Shown here: positions 38,391 to 49,537 of the stretch, piece after piece | How the letters are laid out: every line of letters starts with the position of its first letter | How positions within the stretch are numbered: position 1 is the stretch's first letter | Assembly: GCF_002443255.2 (NCBI RefSeq) | Contig: NW_019211457.1 | Span: 26,900,921-26,964,920, forward strand | DNA length: 64,000 nt | Direction: 5' to 3' | DNA from: Varroa destructor | Lineage: Eukaryota; Arthropoda; Arachnida; Mesostigmata; Varroidae | Position numbers and translations under genes: made by a program | The notes under the pieces: model-generated | Told to the model about the DNA's origin: nothing | The model's database searches: none | The model's input: only the letters and a program-made list of their open reading frames with translations

Positions 38391-38430
38391 AGATTGAACG
38401 CGTACTATGTACATATGTCGCGTTCAATCT
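38391..38430. repeat. Perfect 12 bp inverted repeat, 16 bp loop
   Basis: AGATTGAACGCG at 38391-38402 and its exact complement at 38419-38430. The loop contains a second small palindrome, ATGTACAT. Function unknown. Confidence 0.88.
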
Positions 38431-39329
38431 TCATACATATATAATCAAAAAAGGTAAATATTGATAGTCCCATCTATCTAGCTTTCCGACGTAGCTTCAG
38501 CTTTAACTATAGATTCAGTAGGCAACAAGCATCGTTGTTGACATCGATTGTCATCTTTCTTCTTTTATCCGTTATCCTTTACAAATTATTTCCTAAACAA
38601 TGCAAATGTTGTTCGAAACGCAATCCCAACAGCCAGTTTAGTTTTGCAAGTCCGTTATTATTGATTTGTTGATATTGTTGATTGGTTGTTGTAACTGCGT
38701 CGTTGATAAACGACAGGCCCACAGATCCAGCCGAAGTCGTTGAGCAAATCCTAATTAGGTGAATATTCCTAATTTTTTATTTAATCCACGCGTTCAATTA
38801 ATTAATTATCAGACTAATCAAAAAGATTATACACAATAATTAAACCGAATGAACGCACGACCGAAGCAATACAGTCGCCGCAGAGTAATCCTTTTTCATT
38901 GATATTATCTGTGAAACTATAGAACCCATCTGCCGACAAATTAATAAAGCACTGACCGACGTTACATGTTTGTCTTAACTAAAGGTCCTGCCTACCAAGA
39001 AGTGCACTTCTAAATCTGCCAAATTGATGATCGCCTTCGCTGCCTTCTTTATTTAAAAATTTTTAATAAAATTTGCCTTGCTATTTGTTCGAAGCCGCTG
39101 ACACCTGTTTATCAATGTCTCTAAGCGAAAATGTTACAATACCAAAAAGAGGATATCCGTCAAATCCTGATCACTAAACGTAAATATTGTAATCGGAAAA
39201 CGTGTTCGAGATAAATTTTAGAGTCCCTTTCACAGAATTGTGTTGAGTTTTTTCTATCCAAGGGCAGCCTGTGTAAATGCATTTGGATCGAAATGGGCTT
39301 TCGCTGCACAACGATTTGAAAATTGCAAA

Positions 39330-40285
39330 ATATATGATAATTTATATGGAATTAATATGAAAATGTTATTATTTGGTGATAGGATAGATTACACTTTAAA
39401 CGAATAGCAACAGCTATGCTAAGTTTAGAGGCAGAGCCATTGAAGTCTAGAAAAAAAAACACGCCACAGCTAAATCCGAATCCTAAAAAATCACTAACAT
39501 ATTAGTGATACTGATTGTGTTGCCGTTGTACCAAGCATTTGTGGCTGCGTAATTAAGGCGTTGGACTTGAAATCCACTGGGGTCTTCCTGCGCAGGTTCG
39601 AACCCTACCGACTTGGTTTTTATTATGACAAAATCATTCCACTCTACGATCCAGACAAGCAACGTATTTTGTGCCCGATAACCGTTTTGTTTTTACTTCT
39701 CACCACATAGCACAGCATTCGAAAATATCTATTGCTTAAAGAAATCTTACGTCATTTAAATATAGTGCAACTACAACGATTTCTCTACCATTATGATGGC
39801 AATATTATTATTATTTAACATCTTAGCTCTTTTTCTATTAAAAAACAACTGGAATTTCATTAAGCGATAACACGTCTTAGCACCCGTAGCAGCGAACGTA
39901 GCCATATTCAAGAATGATTTGACTGACTCACTCTGTACCAATGCCGAAGCTCTCTGCTGCAAAAGACGTTGTCACACCGCCCTTTAGCTCATCGTCGCCA
40001 CGGTCTTTTTTTGCCGAACTCGCTTCTAGCAACAGCAATAACATTGAGAGTCATCAAACTTCGATGGTACACAGCTTCTGCTCGCTCCGCCAGTTAACCC
40101 TTACCACTTCTGCCTTTTCTATTGCTTGATAGCAAGTCCAAGAGCCTCTGTTTTCTGCTTGATTCCGTTCGCCGCAACGTCACCTTTTGCCATCAATTTG
40201 ATTCGCTCATCCCGAAATTAGCGTACGCCATCATATCGCCAACGTTTCTCATTGTTGAGAACATACGTGACGGATACGAGGTGAG
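39330..40285 (+). repeat. tRNA-Ser duplication unit, copy 1
   Basis: About 950 bp, directly repeated at about 41697-42645. Shared blocks include ATGTTATTATTTGGTGATA (39364 and 41741), the tRNA, ACAACTGGAATTTCATTAAG, and TGCCGAAGCTCT (39942 and 42313). The offset drifts between about 2371 and 2385, so small indels separate the copies. The duplication includes both flanks, so it is segmental and not a tRNA retrocopy. Confidence 0.85.
39535..39616 (+). pseudogene. tRNA-Ser (TGA) pseudogene
   Basis: Clearly homologous to the tRNA at 41920. The B box GGTTCGAACCC and the TGA anticodon are kept. The D loop has lost its GG (GCGTAATTAAGG in place of GAGTGGTTAAGG), and the first two acceptor-stem pairs are broken. 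Probably inactive. Confidence 0.8.
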
Positions 40286-41696
40286 GGGAAAGGCTCATCT
40301 TGAAATAAAGTCACTTAGCGATTTGAGAGTTTCCACCTTGCCAGAGTATACGTACATTGCACAGCGTAGGTTGAATATGAGTACAGGATACAATATATTC
40401 TAGGTAAGTGTTAAACGATTAAGAGACTTTTGTCTTACCCTCTCACTGTATACATATCTACAACTAGTGCTACTACCGGATCGAAAGTCCGATCGTCAAG
40501 ACACAGCGCGTTAAGGGCATTCTTTTATAATCATCACGGTAGTCGTTTGCCGATGCTGTTTGAGCTCGCCGGATCATTCGCACTCCTAACGACATACACC
40601 TTCAATAGCCGTAGACATATTGGCCAAAGTGGCAAGAGCATGGCAGAGACACCCAGCGCTACTGCACGGTGGTCCCATGCGATAAGCTAGACGGGTTGTC
40701 TGATTGCCGTTGCCTCTCTTTCTCTCGTTTGCTCGTGCTATGTTAGTTTCCAACAGCAACGGCAGCTGGCGGAACGGAAAAGAGTGAAGGACGCTGTTGT
40801 CGCGATTGGCCCCAAGCGTCAAACGCCTTACCATCGCCACCCGTAAGAGCAGCAGCATCATCAAAGACACACAAATAGGGAGACGAGCGGGAATGCATGA
40901 CAAGAGATCTCAGACAGCAGTACGGCACGGAAAAAATGCGGCTCATAAAGCTGCCGCTGCTTCTGCCGTAAAAATTGTGTCCATTCACAATTTTTGTTGG
41001 GGTTGGATGTCTATTGATATTAGACAGTTCACGCTGCCGCAACTGACAACGAATGCAATCCAACTTACTGAGTGTGGAGCAATTAACTCAAGCGCGAAAG
41101 AAGGGGAACACTGAACGCCAGCAGACGCGCATGCGGAGCAAGAGCAGCGCAACGCTGTTTGCAATCGTGACACCAACAACGATACTAATAATGCCTGCGA
41201 ACACGACGACGACGACAACAGCACCAGTAAGACTATACTGTCACAGGTAATAGGCTCGATATTACGATGCGCAACTGTAGAAGAGTGTTAGGGAACCGAA
41301 ACAAGGCTTTCCTTTACGATCCAGCCTAAAACATAAACACAAGAGGGTATATGATGTGAGGAAAATTGTAAATAAACAACAACAAAGTAGGTAAAAAAAA
41401 TGTGAGGAAGCATTAAACTGCTGTCATTGGAACGACGTTGAGAAAGCAGCCGTTTCTAAGCGAACATACACCCGAAATCAGACAAGACAACTAGGCGATT
41501 ATATAAGAACATTCAGGCATATTTATCTTTGCTATACTACGCGTAATCATATTTAAATGACATGAATATTTAAATAACTTGAACAGATCAGCACGAATAA
41601 ACACGTTTCAGGCAAGGTCGACCAGTTCGGCCTCGACAGGCGTGAATGTTCAAAAAAAAAAAAAGATTTACCGAGGAATTCCTTTCTGTACGGAAC
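40286..41696. other. Spacer between the tRNA-Ser units
   Basis: The 40.5-41.3 kb part is G+C-richer, has overlapping open frames on both strands and a GAC repeat near 41205. No frame carries a recognisable motif. Could be an undetected exon or promoter; not supported. Confidence 0.5.
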
Positions 41697-42645
41697 AATA
41701 TATGATCATTCTGTAGAGTTATTGGCATTGTATTATGCAAATGTTATTATTTGGTGATACGACATATTACACTTTAAAGGAATAGCAGTGCCTATGACAA
41801 GTTTAGAGGCAGAGCCGTTGAAGCTTACAAAAACAATGCAAGAGCTAAGTAGAGTCCCAAAAAATCGCCAAGATTTAGTCATACTTATTATGTACTCATC
41901 TCATCTACAATTGCATCAAGCAGTTGTGGCCGAGTGGTTAAGGCGTCGGACTTGAAATCCAATGGGGTCTCCCCGCGCAGGTTCGAACCCTGCCGACTGC
42001 GATTTTTCATTGTGACAAAATCATTCCAATATACGATACACACGACCAACATAATTCACCTTCAGATCGTTTGTCCCTATCGGCGTTTCTCACGATACTG
42101 CATAGCATTAGAGAATGTATTGCCAAAAGAAATTCTATTCGACTCGCAACTACAACGACGTCTCTAACATTGTGATGATGATATTATTATTATTATTATC
42201 CAATTAGCTATTCTCCTATTAAAAAAACAACTGGAATTTCATTAAGGGGTGGTACGTCCCGAAGCAGCGGACGCAGCTATAACCAAAAATGACTCCGAGT
42301 CACTCTGTATCAGTGCCGAAGCTCTTTGCTGCAAAAGGCATTGTCACATCGCCTTTCAGCTCATCGTCGCCCCACGGTCTTTTTTCACCGAACTCACTTC
42401 TAGCCACAGCAATAACATCGGGAGTCATCAAAACTTCGATAGTACACGTCCACTGCTCGCTCTTCCAGTTAACCCTTACCATTTCTACCTCTTCTGTTTT
42501 TTGACAGCAACAATCTGTTTTCTTCCTAATTTTGTTCAACGCTACGTCACCTTCTGCCATCAATTTTGCTCGCGCGTCCCATAGCAACGCATGCAGTCAT
42601 CTCATCAGTATTTGTCTCTATTCAGAGTATGCGGTGCGAAGTGAA
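41697..42645 (+). repeat. tRNA-Ser duplication unit, copy 2
   Basis: Direct repeat of the unit starting near 39330, containing the best-preserved tRNA-Ser. A third, partial copy of tRNA plus a short 3' flank (shared AAAATCATTC) follows at once, at 42650 to about 42785. Confidence 0.85.
41920..42001 (+). tRNA. tRNA-Ser (anticodon TGA)
   Basis: 82 bases with a class II long variable arm. The acceptor stem GCAGTTG/CGACTGC pairs with one G-T wobble, and the discriminator is G. A box TGGCCGAGTGG and B box GGTTCGAACCC are intact. The anticodon loop is CTTGAAA with anticodon TGA, reading UCA codons. A T5 run right after the gene (42003-42007) fits Pol III termination. One oddity: the second anticodon-stem pair is a C-A mismatch (TCGGA/TCCAA), where a U-A pair would be expected, so slight decay cannot be excluded. 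Confidence 0.88.
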
Positions 42646-42649
42646 CGAA

Positions 42650-42731
42650 GCAGTTGTGGGCGAGTGGTTAAGGCGCTGGAGTAGAAATGCAATAGAGCCA
42701 CCTCGTGCAAGTTCGAATCTTGCCGAGTGCG
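42650..42731 (+). tRNA. tRNA-Ser-like copy with anticodon AGA, possibly a pseudogene
   Basis: 82 bases aligned end to end with the copy at 41920. The acceptor stem GCAGTTG/CGAGTGC has one mismatch, and the T arm GCAAG-TTCGAAT-CTTGC is fully paired. The loop is GTAGAAA, so the anticodon is AGA, also serine. The D stem has a C-to-G change, and the anticodon stem has a G-G clash. No T4 terminator is adjacent (next run of T at about 42745). Either a diverging isoacceptor or a decayed copy. Confidence 0.5.
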
Positions 42732-42785
42732 ATTTCTACGGTTATTTTTGCTTTTTTAGTGTCTCCATTATAATAAAATCATTCG

Positions 42786-45700
42786 AACAATGTTATATAT
42801 AACTCGTTCTTACAGAGAATCGTTCTTTTGCGACACTATTGAAAACGACATCCTAAGTAACGATAAACTTATGAGTCAATATGCCCTTCCATCATATAAT
42901 TTTCTGAGACCAACTTGATCACAACAAACGAGTCACCCTGGTATGTGCGCGAGATCATCCACCGATGTCTGTGGTTAATTGGCTTATTCAGGAAGCCTGA
43001 TAAGCAGACGTCACCTTTACTGATCATCGATCTCTATAGTGTTCCCCTTCGACCATGTATTCTATTCTCGCTAATGAGCGTATTTACCATAGTAGTCGTC
43101 TGAAGTTAGCCTAGGTTGTTTCTTGCAGGATTACATTGCGATATGCTTATGTAAACATATCTGCAGACACAAACAGAGAAGCATTATATAAAAATTGAAC
43201 AATAGCAGTAGGATCAGCCAATACTTTTAAATCTATTATGCCAAAGACTAATTAAGCTACCGATATCAGCAATAATTAGGTTACTAATAGGAGTAGTAGG
43301 AAAAAAAACAGACCGCAAACGCAACCGTAGTAGATTGTATTTCGATATTAATCTTTAGGAAACTACAGCTGAAACTTGCCATTGGTGTTGCTGTGCCAAG
43401 TTTTTCCCTGACGACTTGGGCACGTTAGAGCATCGCATTCGGCTGCTTGATTTCCTCATCGTGTTTAATGAATGGCAATAGAGCGGCGCACTCCACACAC
43501 TTTTTTTTGAAGTAGAATAAACTGTAGAAGCTCTTCTCTCCGAGGTTTTACCATCTCCATTCATAGAAGCGCTTCGTGAAACATCGGTAGACTGACTTCA
43601 CTTGAACCCATTCCATACTCGAAATCATGCAACTCTACAGAATTTGACACAAGAGCTTGTCACCAATGCGCAATGTCAAAATAAATGTGTCACACACTGT
43701 TGAGGCGTTGCTTGCCACTTGTACAGTCAAGCATTTTTAGCCAACGACAGTTTCAATAGGGCTACACAATTTGACATAAGTAGAAACGCCTCGTACGGAG
43801 CGGTAACCTGTACTGCTCGATACAATTCCCGTAGTCAATTTGAAACCTATGAAAAAGATACCTCATCTGTGAACGGGAGCTAACCGAAAGCCAGATGGAT
43901 TATGAAATATTTGGCCAATTCCTATGCGTAACTCTTTCCAGTCGCAGCCGTGGGGTACTGCTAAGTTACAGTGTAAATCGGACCGAGATGCTAACAAAAG
44001 TATTAGCTCTAATTCTAATTCTGTACCATTCCAGCTGATGTATAAACTCACTAACCTGGTGTTTCGCTAAGACTCGCTGCGACCTGCTGGAGTTGGACTA
44101 CGATGATAGAAGACGAAGTAGGTACACTTCACTCTCGGATGGAGACCTCAGAAGCGCGAGTGGGCACAACGAGCCCTCCCCGCCATCATCTGTTCAACAA
44201 CATTCACCCGTTCTGACATCGCCACATACACTGGCCAATAACATTTGCGTTCCAACTGACCGAGATCTGCTTGGCTAGATACGGCGGTTAAGCATGCAAA
44301 TGGGCACTGCGTGAAGCAGTGGTCCCAAAATTCAAATGTCTGTCAAAAACGTCGAAGTTAAAAAAGAGAATTTATTGTTTTGCTTAAACGTAAACGAACT
44401 CACAAATACTGTGACGAGTTAGGTGTTTTTAATGGGGGTGTGTATAATATATCTGCGTTGTCGTTCATGTATAACTTGACAAATTAGTTATAGATAGCTG
44501 GCTCACATCTTAGCACCTATGAGACATCTAGTCAAATGGTGAGACGATGCAATAAAACAGATCTGTTATCCGTTTGGCAACCGTCTTTTCGTGATCAATG
44601 TAACATGTTTTTATCCATATTTGCCCTCATGGATCACTATGATTCTAGCGCATCTATCTAATCGTAGAATTACAAACATCGATGCATTGTGTTCATGAAT
44701 ATATGCTTCTAAACTGACCGACACCAACGGTAAAGCGCCCGGAACCCTGCTCTGCTAGTAGGCCGAATCATTCTTTCTATTTGGCAGAGCCGTCATCATT
44801 CTTCGTGATTCATTCTGGAATAGCTGGCCGTATCGGTAACTTTTCGATGCATTAATGAACCTGTGTAATAGTAACATCGATAAGTGCTGCTTCGCGTAAT
44901 TGTCCGTTAACACCGAGAAAAAGGACCAACTCGAAGCTCTCCATCACTGAACGGTAAGTGGACAGTCTCAGGATAAATTTTAGCCAAAAACCTACGTTTC
45001 GCCATTTTCCGACTACCACATTCCGGTTTGGAAACAAAGCGAGGTCGCCACAGGAACTCTAATTTGGAGCAACAGCGGTGCGGCAGAGTGGGCGTGACAG
45101 CGGTAGGTCGGCTTTTCGTGGCCACTGAACTACTCAAAACGTTCTCGGGAGCAAACGCGTCCTCGTAAGCCGAGTTGTCAACTTCGGATAAATTTCCCGC
45201 ATGGGTTTGCTATGCGGTTGAAGTATGTTTTGTAACGAAAAATTTAGCCAGGCTTTTCGGCGAATCTTGATGGCCGAGTTCAGATTGGCCTTTATTTTAT
45301 TTCTAATTTATACCTAAATGACACAGATTGCTATAGAAATTTGTGTGTCTGTGAGATCGTGTACATTGCCTGGTTTGATATTTCGCCGGCCGTTAGACGA
45401 GAATAAACGAGATTTTCGTATATGTGCCAGGTATCCGAGTCGATTGTGGTCGTCACTGACTACGGCCTTATGGATACAGAACGTATTTTGGTGAAGGGAC
45501 ACAGCTGTTTCCGAAAAACAGGTCTTAACCCAAACTATATTTATAATTAGGTTTAGTAAGATTCGGATTCCCGGCGAATGCAATCACAACACCAAAACTC
45601 AATGGGTGTGGTCATGAGATAAGATCTACTTTTCTTTTTCCACTGTACGGCAAAAGAGTTGTTCTGTTACCGATTAAACCGTTTAAATGGTTGGAACAAA

Positions 45701-48700
45701 AAAAGGTTTTACAATATACTTGTAGCGCTTGGGCAAGCTTACGGTGGATTTTTGAAATCTCCGTTAGTAATTAACGTCACCAATGACGTGAGCGGCGTCG
45801 TGTTCGTTACAGTATTGTGTTAAGTAAGTAAATGGCAGTTTATCTTAAGGCACCATCATCGTTGAGCGCTACAACCTAAATGGGTGGTTTCAGCAAATGA
45901 GCTATCAGCCGGTATATGCTTTGTACCCTGAGAGGTAAGCTACATACTGCAATTGATCTCTAGCTGAGACCCACCCCAGCTGGGCTTTAGCCTTTAGTGA
46001 AGATAAGTTTAAAATGTACAACATGTGTATGTGAAGTGTCGTACTTTTTTTGCTAGACATTTCGTTCTACCTAAATTCAAATTGCTTCTTAAGTTTTTTT
46101 GAAACTGAAACGAGATGAAATCGTTGCGCACGAAAATGTATTGTTTTCTTGCGGGTAAAATATATTATTGAAAACTGAGATCGATAATCAAAACGTAACG
46201 ATAACTGCATTCAGAAGCCAAATCGGTCAAAACGATTAGCTGCACACGGGCTAGCGTTTCAATTGATAACCAGCTTTACGAAACAACAAGAAGATCGACA
46301 TATTGATTCTCACGCAAATTATTTGTTAAATGTAAATTCAATCTATAGACACATGTGGAGTGCTTACGGTGCAAAATTATATCATCGGTGTGTGTATATA
46401 CAATAACGAGACGAGGCGTCAGTTCATGAAACCCCTTTCCTCAGTTACATAAGCGGTCTATTTGTACACGAAGCATAATGATAGAATAAAGTTTAAATGC
46501 ACGCCACTTCAGTGAGTACAATTGAATCGTCTGTGAATAAATGAATGAATAAAAATTCATTTTTATTAGCTGTTTGTTAACAGCTAACTAAAAAATTGCT
46601 TTTACGTTCATTTGTGCTGCAAATGCTGCTAGCATTAATACTCCTACTGGAATCAATTGGCGTTACGTAGTTGTCAGTGTGTTTCTATGTATATATATGA
46701 GAAAGAGAGAAAGAACCGAAATGAACGACGGTCGTCTGAGAAGCGAATCGATTTTCGGATTGCTTCAATCTCCAGACGACTAACAGGGCGCGACCGCGTC
46801 CGCGTGTATGCACTTTTTCAACGAAATCTGGAAGGTCTCAACAAATATGTGTGAAGACTGTATTAAAAGTTCGCAATGATTGTTTAGTTCGGCAACACTG
46901 CACAGTCCATTGGATTGGACTAAATCAGGCTATTTCTATGATACGCTGCGGTGTCTGTTTCTGCGGATTCGCGAATATGGTGTAGCGATACAACTTCTTG
47001 CCGTTCTGTCCTGTACCGTTACTTCGTTACAGTTGTCACTGGTAAAGCTGGCTGAAGTGGCTGAAAACGACGAGTATGACGTTGCCATGAACATCAGCGA
47101 CGGGTACAGCAATGGTGGATACAGCTACGGCGATGACAGTGAAACGTGCAGGACGTTTACTGCGGCACCGGGCTGTTTAATCATAGCTTGTTTATTTGCC
47201 TGGTAACAGGACTGCGACGTGGAGCGATGACTGACAACAGAGCAACTTCTGCCTCTTGTTGTGACGACGAAGTCTGTTGGAATATTTGGCTGTGTGAAAC
47301 TGCCCAAAGCAGAAACGAGCTGCCATTGACTTGTATGACGATATTCGTCTCAGACTTAACCAAACGATAGTTTGGCAAGGTGAATATTGGTCGGAGCGTT
47401 TCCTAAATGCGAGTTGTCGCGGCCACGCGGAGATGGGGGGGGGGGGTCGCGATATGCCGCCGGCGTTAGCTTCTAAAACGATCACCGCGTAACTGTAAAA
47501 TGAGTTCCGCAGAGAATCATTCAACACGAGGCAAGTCAACTCGTCAAATAACATTAACAATAGCAGTAAAAGAAATCAGCGACGAATGCAGCTAAGGTCG
47601 CTTCGTAGAGGAACTGTGTAGAAATAAGGCTTCAGACTGCAAAACGATGTAGGAGAAGGGTCAGCAATAAATTTCTCCTTTCAAGACTAGATGCATCTTC
47701 AATTTTTCACCACTTAAATCTTTGTATGATTTCTACCACGTTTAAATGATTGAAACCTACTAGATCTTTTAGGAAGATACGATTAGGCGTCAAAGGATTT
47801 TCTCACCGAGGCTGCGAAGCATATGGTCTTATTTCAGTAATTTCGATTTGTGTGTACACCGAGAGGTATACGTGTAGTGTAGTACATAATATTTCTCTTA
47901 GATTAATTCGCCAATTATAGAAACCGACGCGTTATACTGCGCTCATAATTGTTGAACAGTACTCAAGCAAAGGCGTATAAATGGGCGTGAAACCCTTACA
48001 GGGTTCGACGTAGCATATGACTAATTACAAATAAAAAAAAATCAAATACATGACTATAGGTAGCGAGAGTCGGATCGTCAGTTTCGAAAAGTCGAAGCGC
48101 ATTTGATGCGTTCTATAACAGTTTGGTTAGTACATCTTAGTAGTAGCGGTACATCTTCGCTATGTTTATCGAACCTGTGTCTAAAATAAAGATTTTCATA
48201 TTTCGTCTTTTTATATTCAAATATTTCAGTTTTATTATATAACAGAATAAATTGAAATTGTATTTTACTGATGTGACCTAGTGGTCGTTGTAGAGGGAAA
48301 TCAATACTATTAAGTCTGACCCTAGCAAGGATAGTCGCTCAGGTCAGTGCAAAAGAATTATTTAGAAAATCAAATGGCGTGCCGCCTTAGTTAAACGCAA
48401 CTTTTTCTTTGTACGGTAGAAACAAGTAGCCCATGTTCAATTGATGAGCGAAGATTAACTGTTACTGAGTACTTTTATGCCGGACAAACTCCTACCAACA
48501 CTGTGAACTGCCCAAAATCTAGCTACTCGAAATCGTCGGTTTACAGCATTATTCCTGAGTGCACGACCGCTGAAAACAATGCAACGAACGAACCCTCACC
48601 TCCAATAAATGAAAAAATGTCATTGCATTTTTTGATTATCGCCGTCTTTGGATACGTCGCGGCAAGTAAAATGACTGTAATCGTTTCCGAAGACTTTGCT

Positions 48701-49481
48701 ACACATCGTATGGCACAAAATCAAGCATAAACGTTCTGAGAACATTAATGTCAAAAGATATGATTGGTGCATCTGGTACCTAAATACTTCGAAGTAAAAA
48801 AGAGCAGACCGTCTTCGATTCTTTCACGGTGAAAAATTTACACTATAAATACAAGACTCAATCTCAAAAATCGCCGCGATTAAGAGAGGGTTCCCATAAT
48901 ATGTAAGACTAAATTCTCAGCCAGTATTCATTTACTGAGGCTTGTTTCGTAACCAAAACCCGATACCTTTTTCAATTGCCGTGTACTGTGATCCGGATGC
49001 TCTAGAAACTGTCGCGAAGACTGTGGACAGTTATCGCGTCGAATAATTGGCCATATGTCCTTCAAAAAGCAATGCATCCGCTCACATGAACATATCAGTG
49101 CAGGGCTGGCTGGCTAAACCTGCACAGCCAAGCAGATTTCAATTCATTAGATCAAACAGGTTTGTGAATGCCGTAAATTACAAATTGAACCCGCGATAAA
49201 GTAGCTTCATGAACTAAATAAACACGCTATGTCAAGGATGTCTCTGCGGCCATATGCAAATAAATCCATTCAGATATTCGCCTCTATTTTAATACCGTTT
49301 ATAAACAAAACAAACAATTTTCGTCCCACTTTACCCCAACCACTCTGTGCATATGACACACATATATATATATATATATAGTAACATGGTTACCAAGGTC
49401 ACAATTATCTGATGTTCTGACCCCACATAGCGTTTCTATGATTAGCGTTTGATTTGAATATGGTCGGATAGATAAACCCTC
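42786..49481. other. Intergenic stretch with weak exon-like fragments
   Basis: No confident gene. Candidates discussed in findings: 44056-44280 (exon-like on both strands) and 46880-47206. A run of 12 G lies at 47435-47446 and a short TA run at 49362-49380. Other open frames look like chance. Confidence 0.5.
47435..47446. repeat. Poly-G run (12)
   Basis: Twelve consecutive G on the plus strand, the longest mononucleotide G/C run in the window, inside a GC-rich patch. Confidence 0.97.
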
Positions 49482-49537
49482 CATATACGAAATAGACGCC
49501 AATGCCATATAGAAATGGCATTGGCGTATTTCGTATG
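49482..49537. repeat. Long near-perfect hairpin
   Basis: The left arm 49482-49508 and right arm 49515-49537 are complementary over about 23 bp with a single 2-base bulge (GA) and a 6-base loop ATAGAA. The inner 12 bp (CGCCAATGCCAT and complement) are perfect. It is shorter than a typical animal miRNA precursor (about 56 bases in all). Could be a MITE tip, a cruciform or a small precursor. Confidence 0.85.

Noticed and set aside
40430..41250. Overlapping 80-106 codon frames on both strands in a GC-rich patch
   Set aside because: Frames overlap in conflicting phases, none shows a motif, and higher G+C by itself lowers stop-codon frequency.
43430..43548. Minus-strand reading with C-x-x-C (FKKKCVECAALLPFIKHDEEIK) before a stop
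   Set aside because: About 40 codons, no splice sites at good positions, no recognisable family.
47192..47560. 122-codon minus-strand frame
   Set aside because: Runs across a poly-G tract and through other frames; no motif, splice site or start context.
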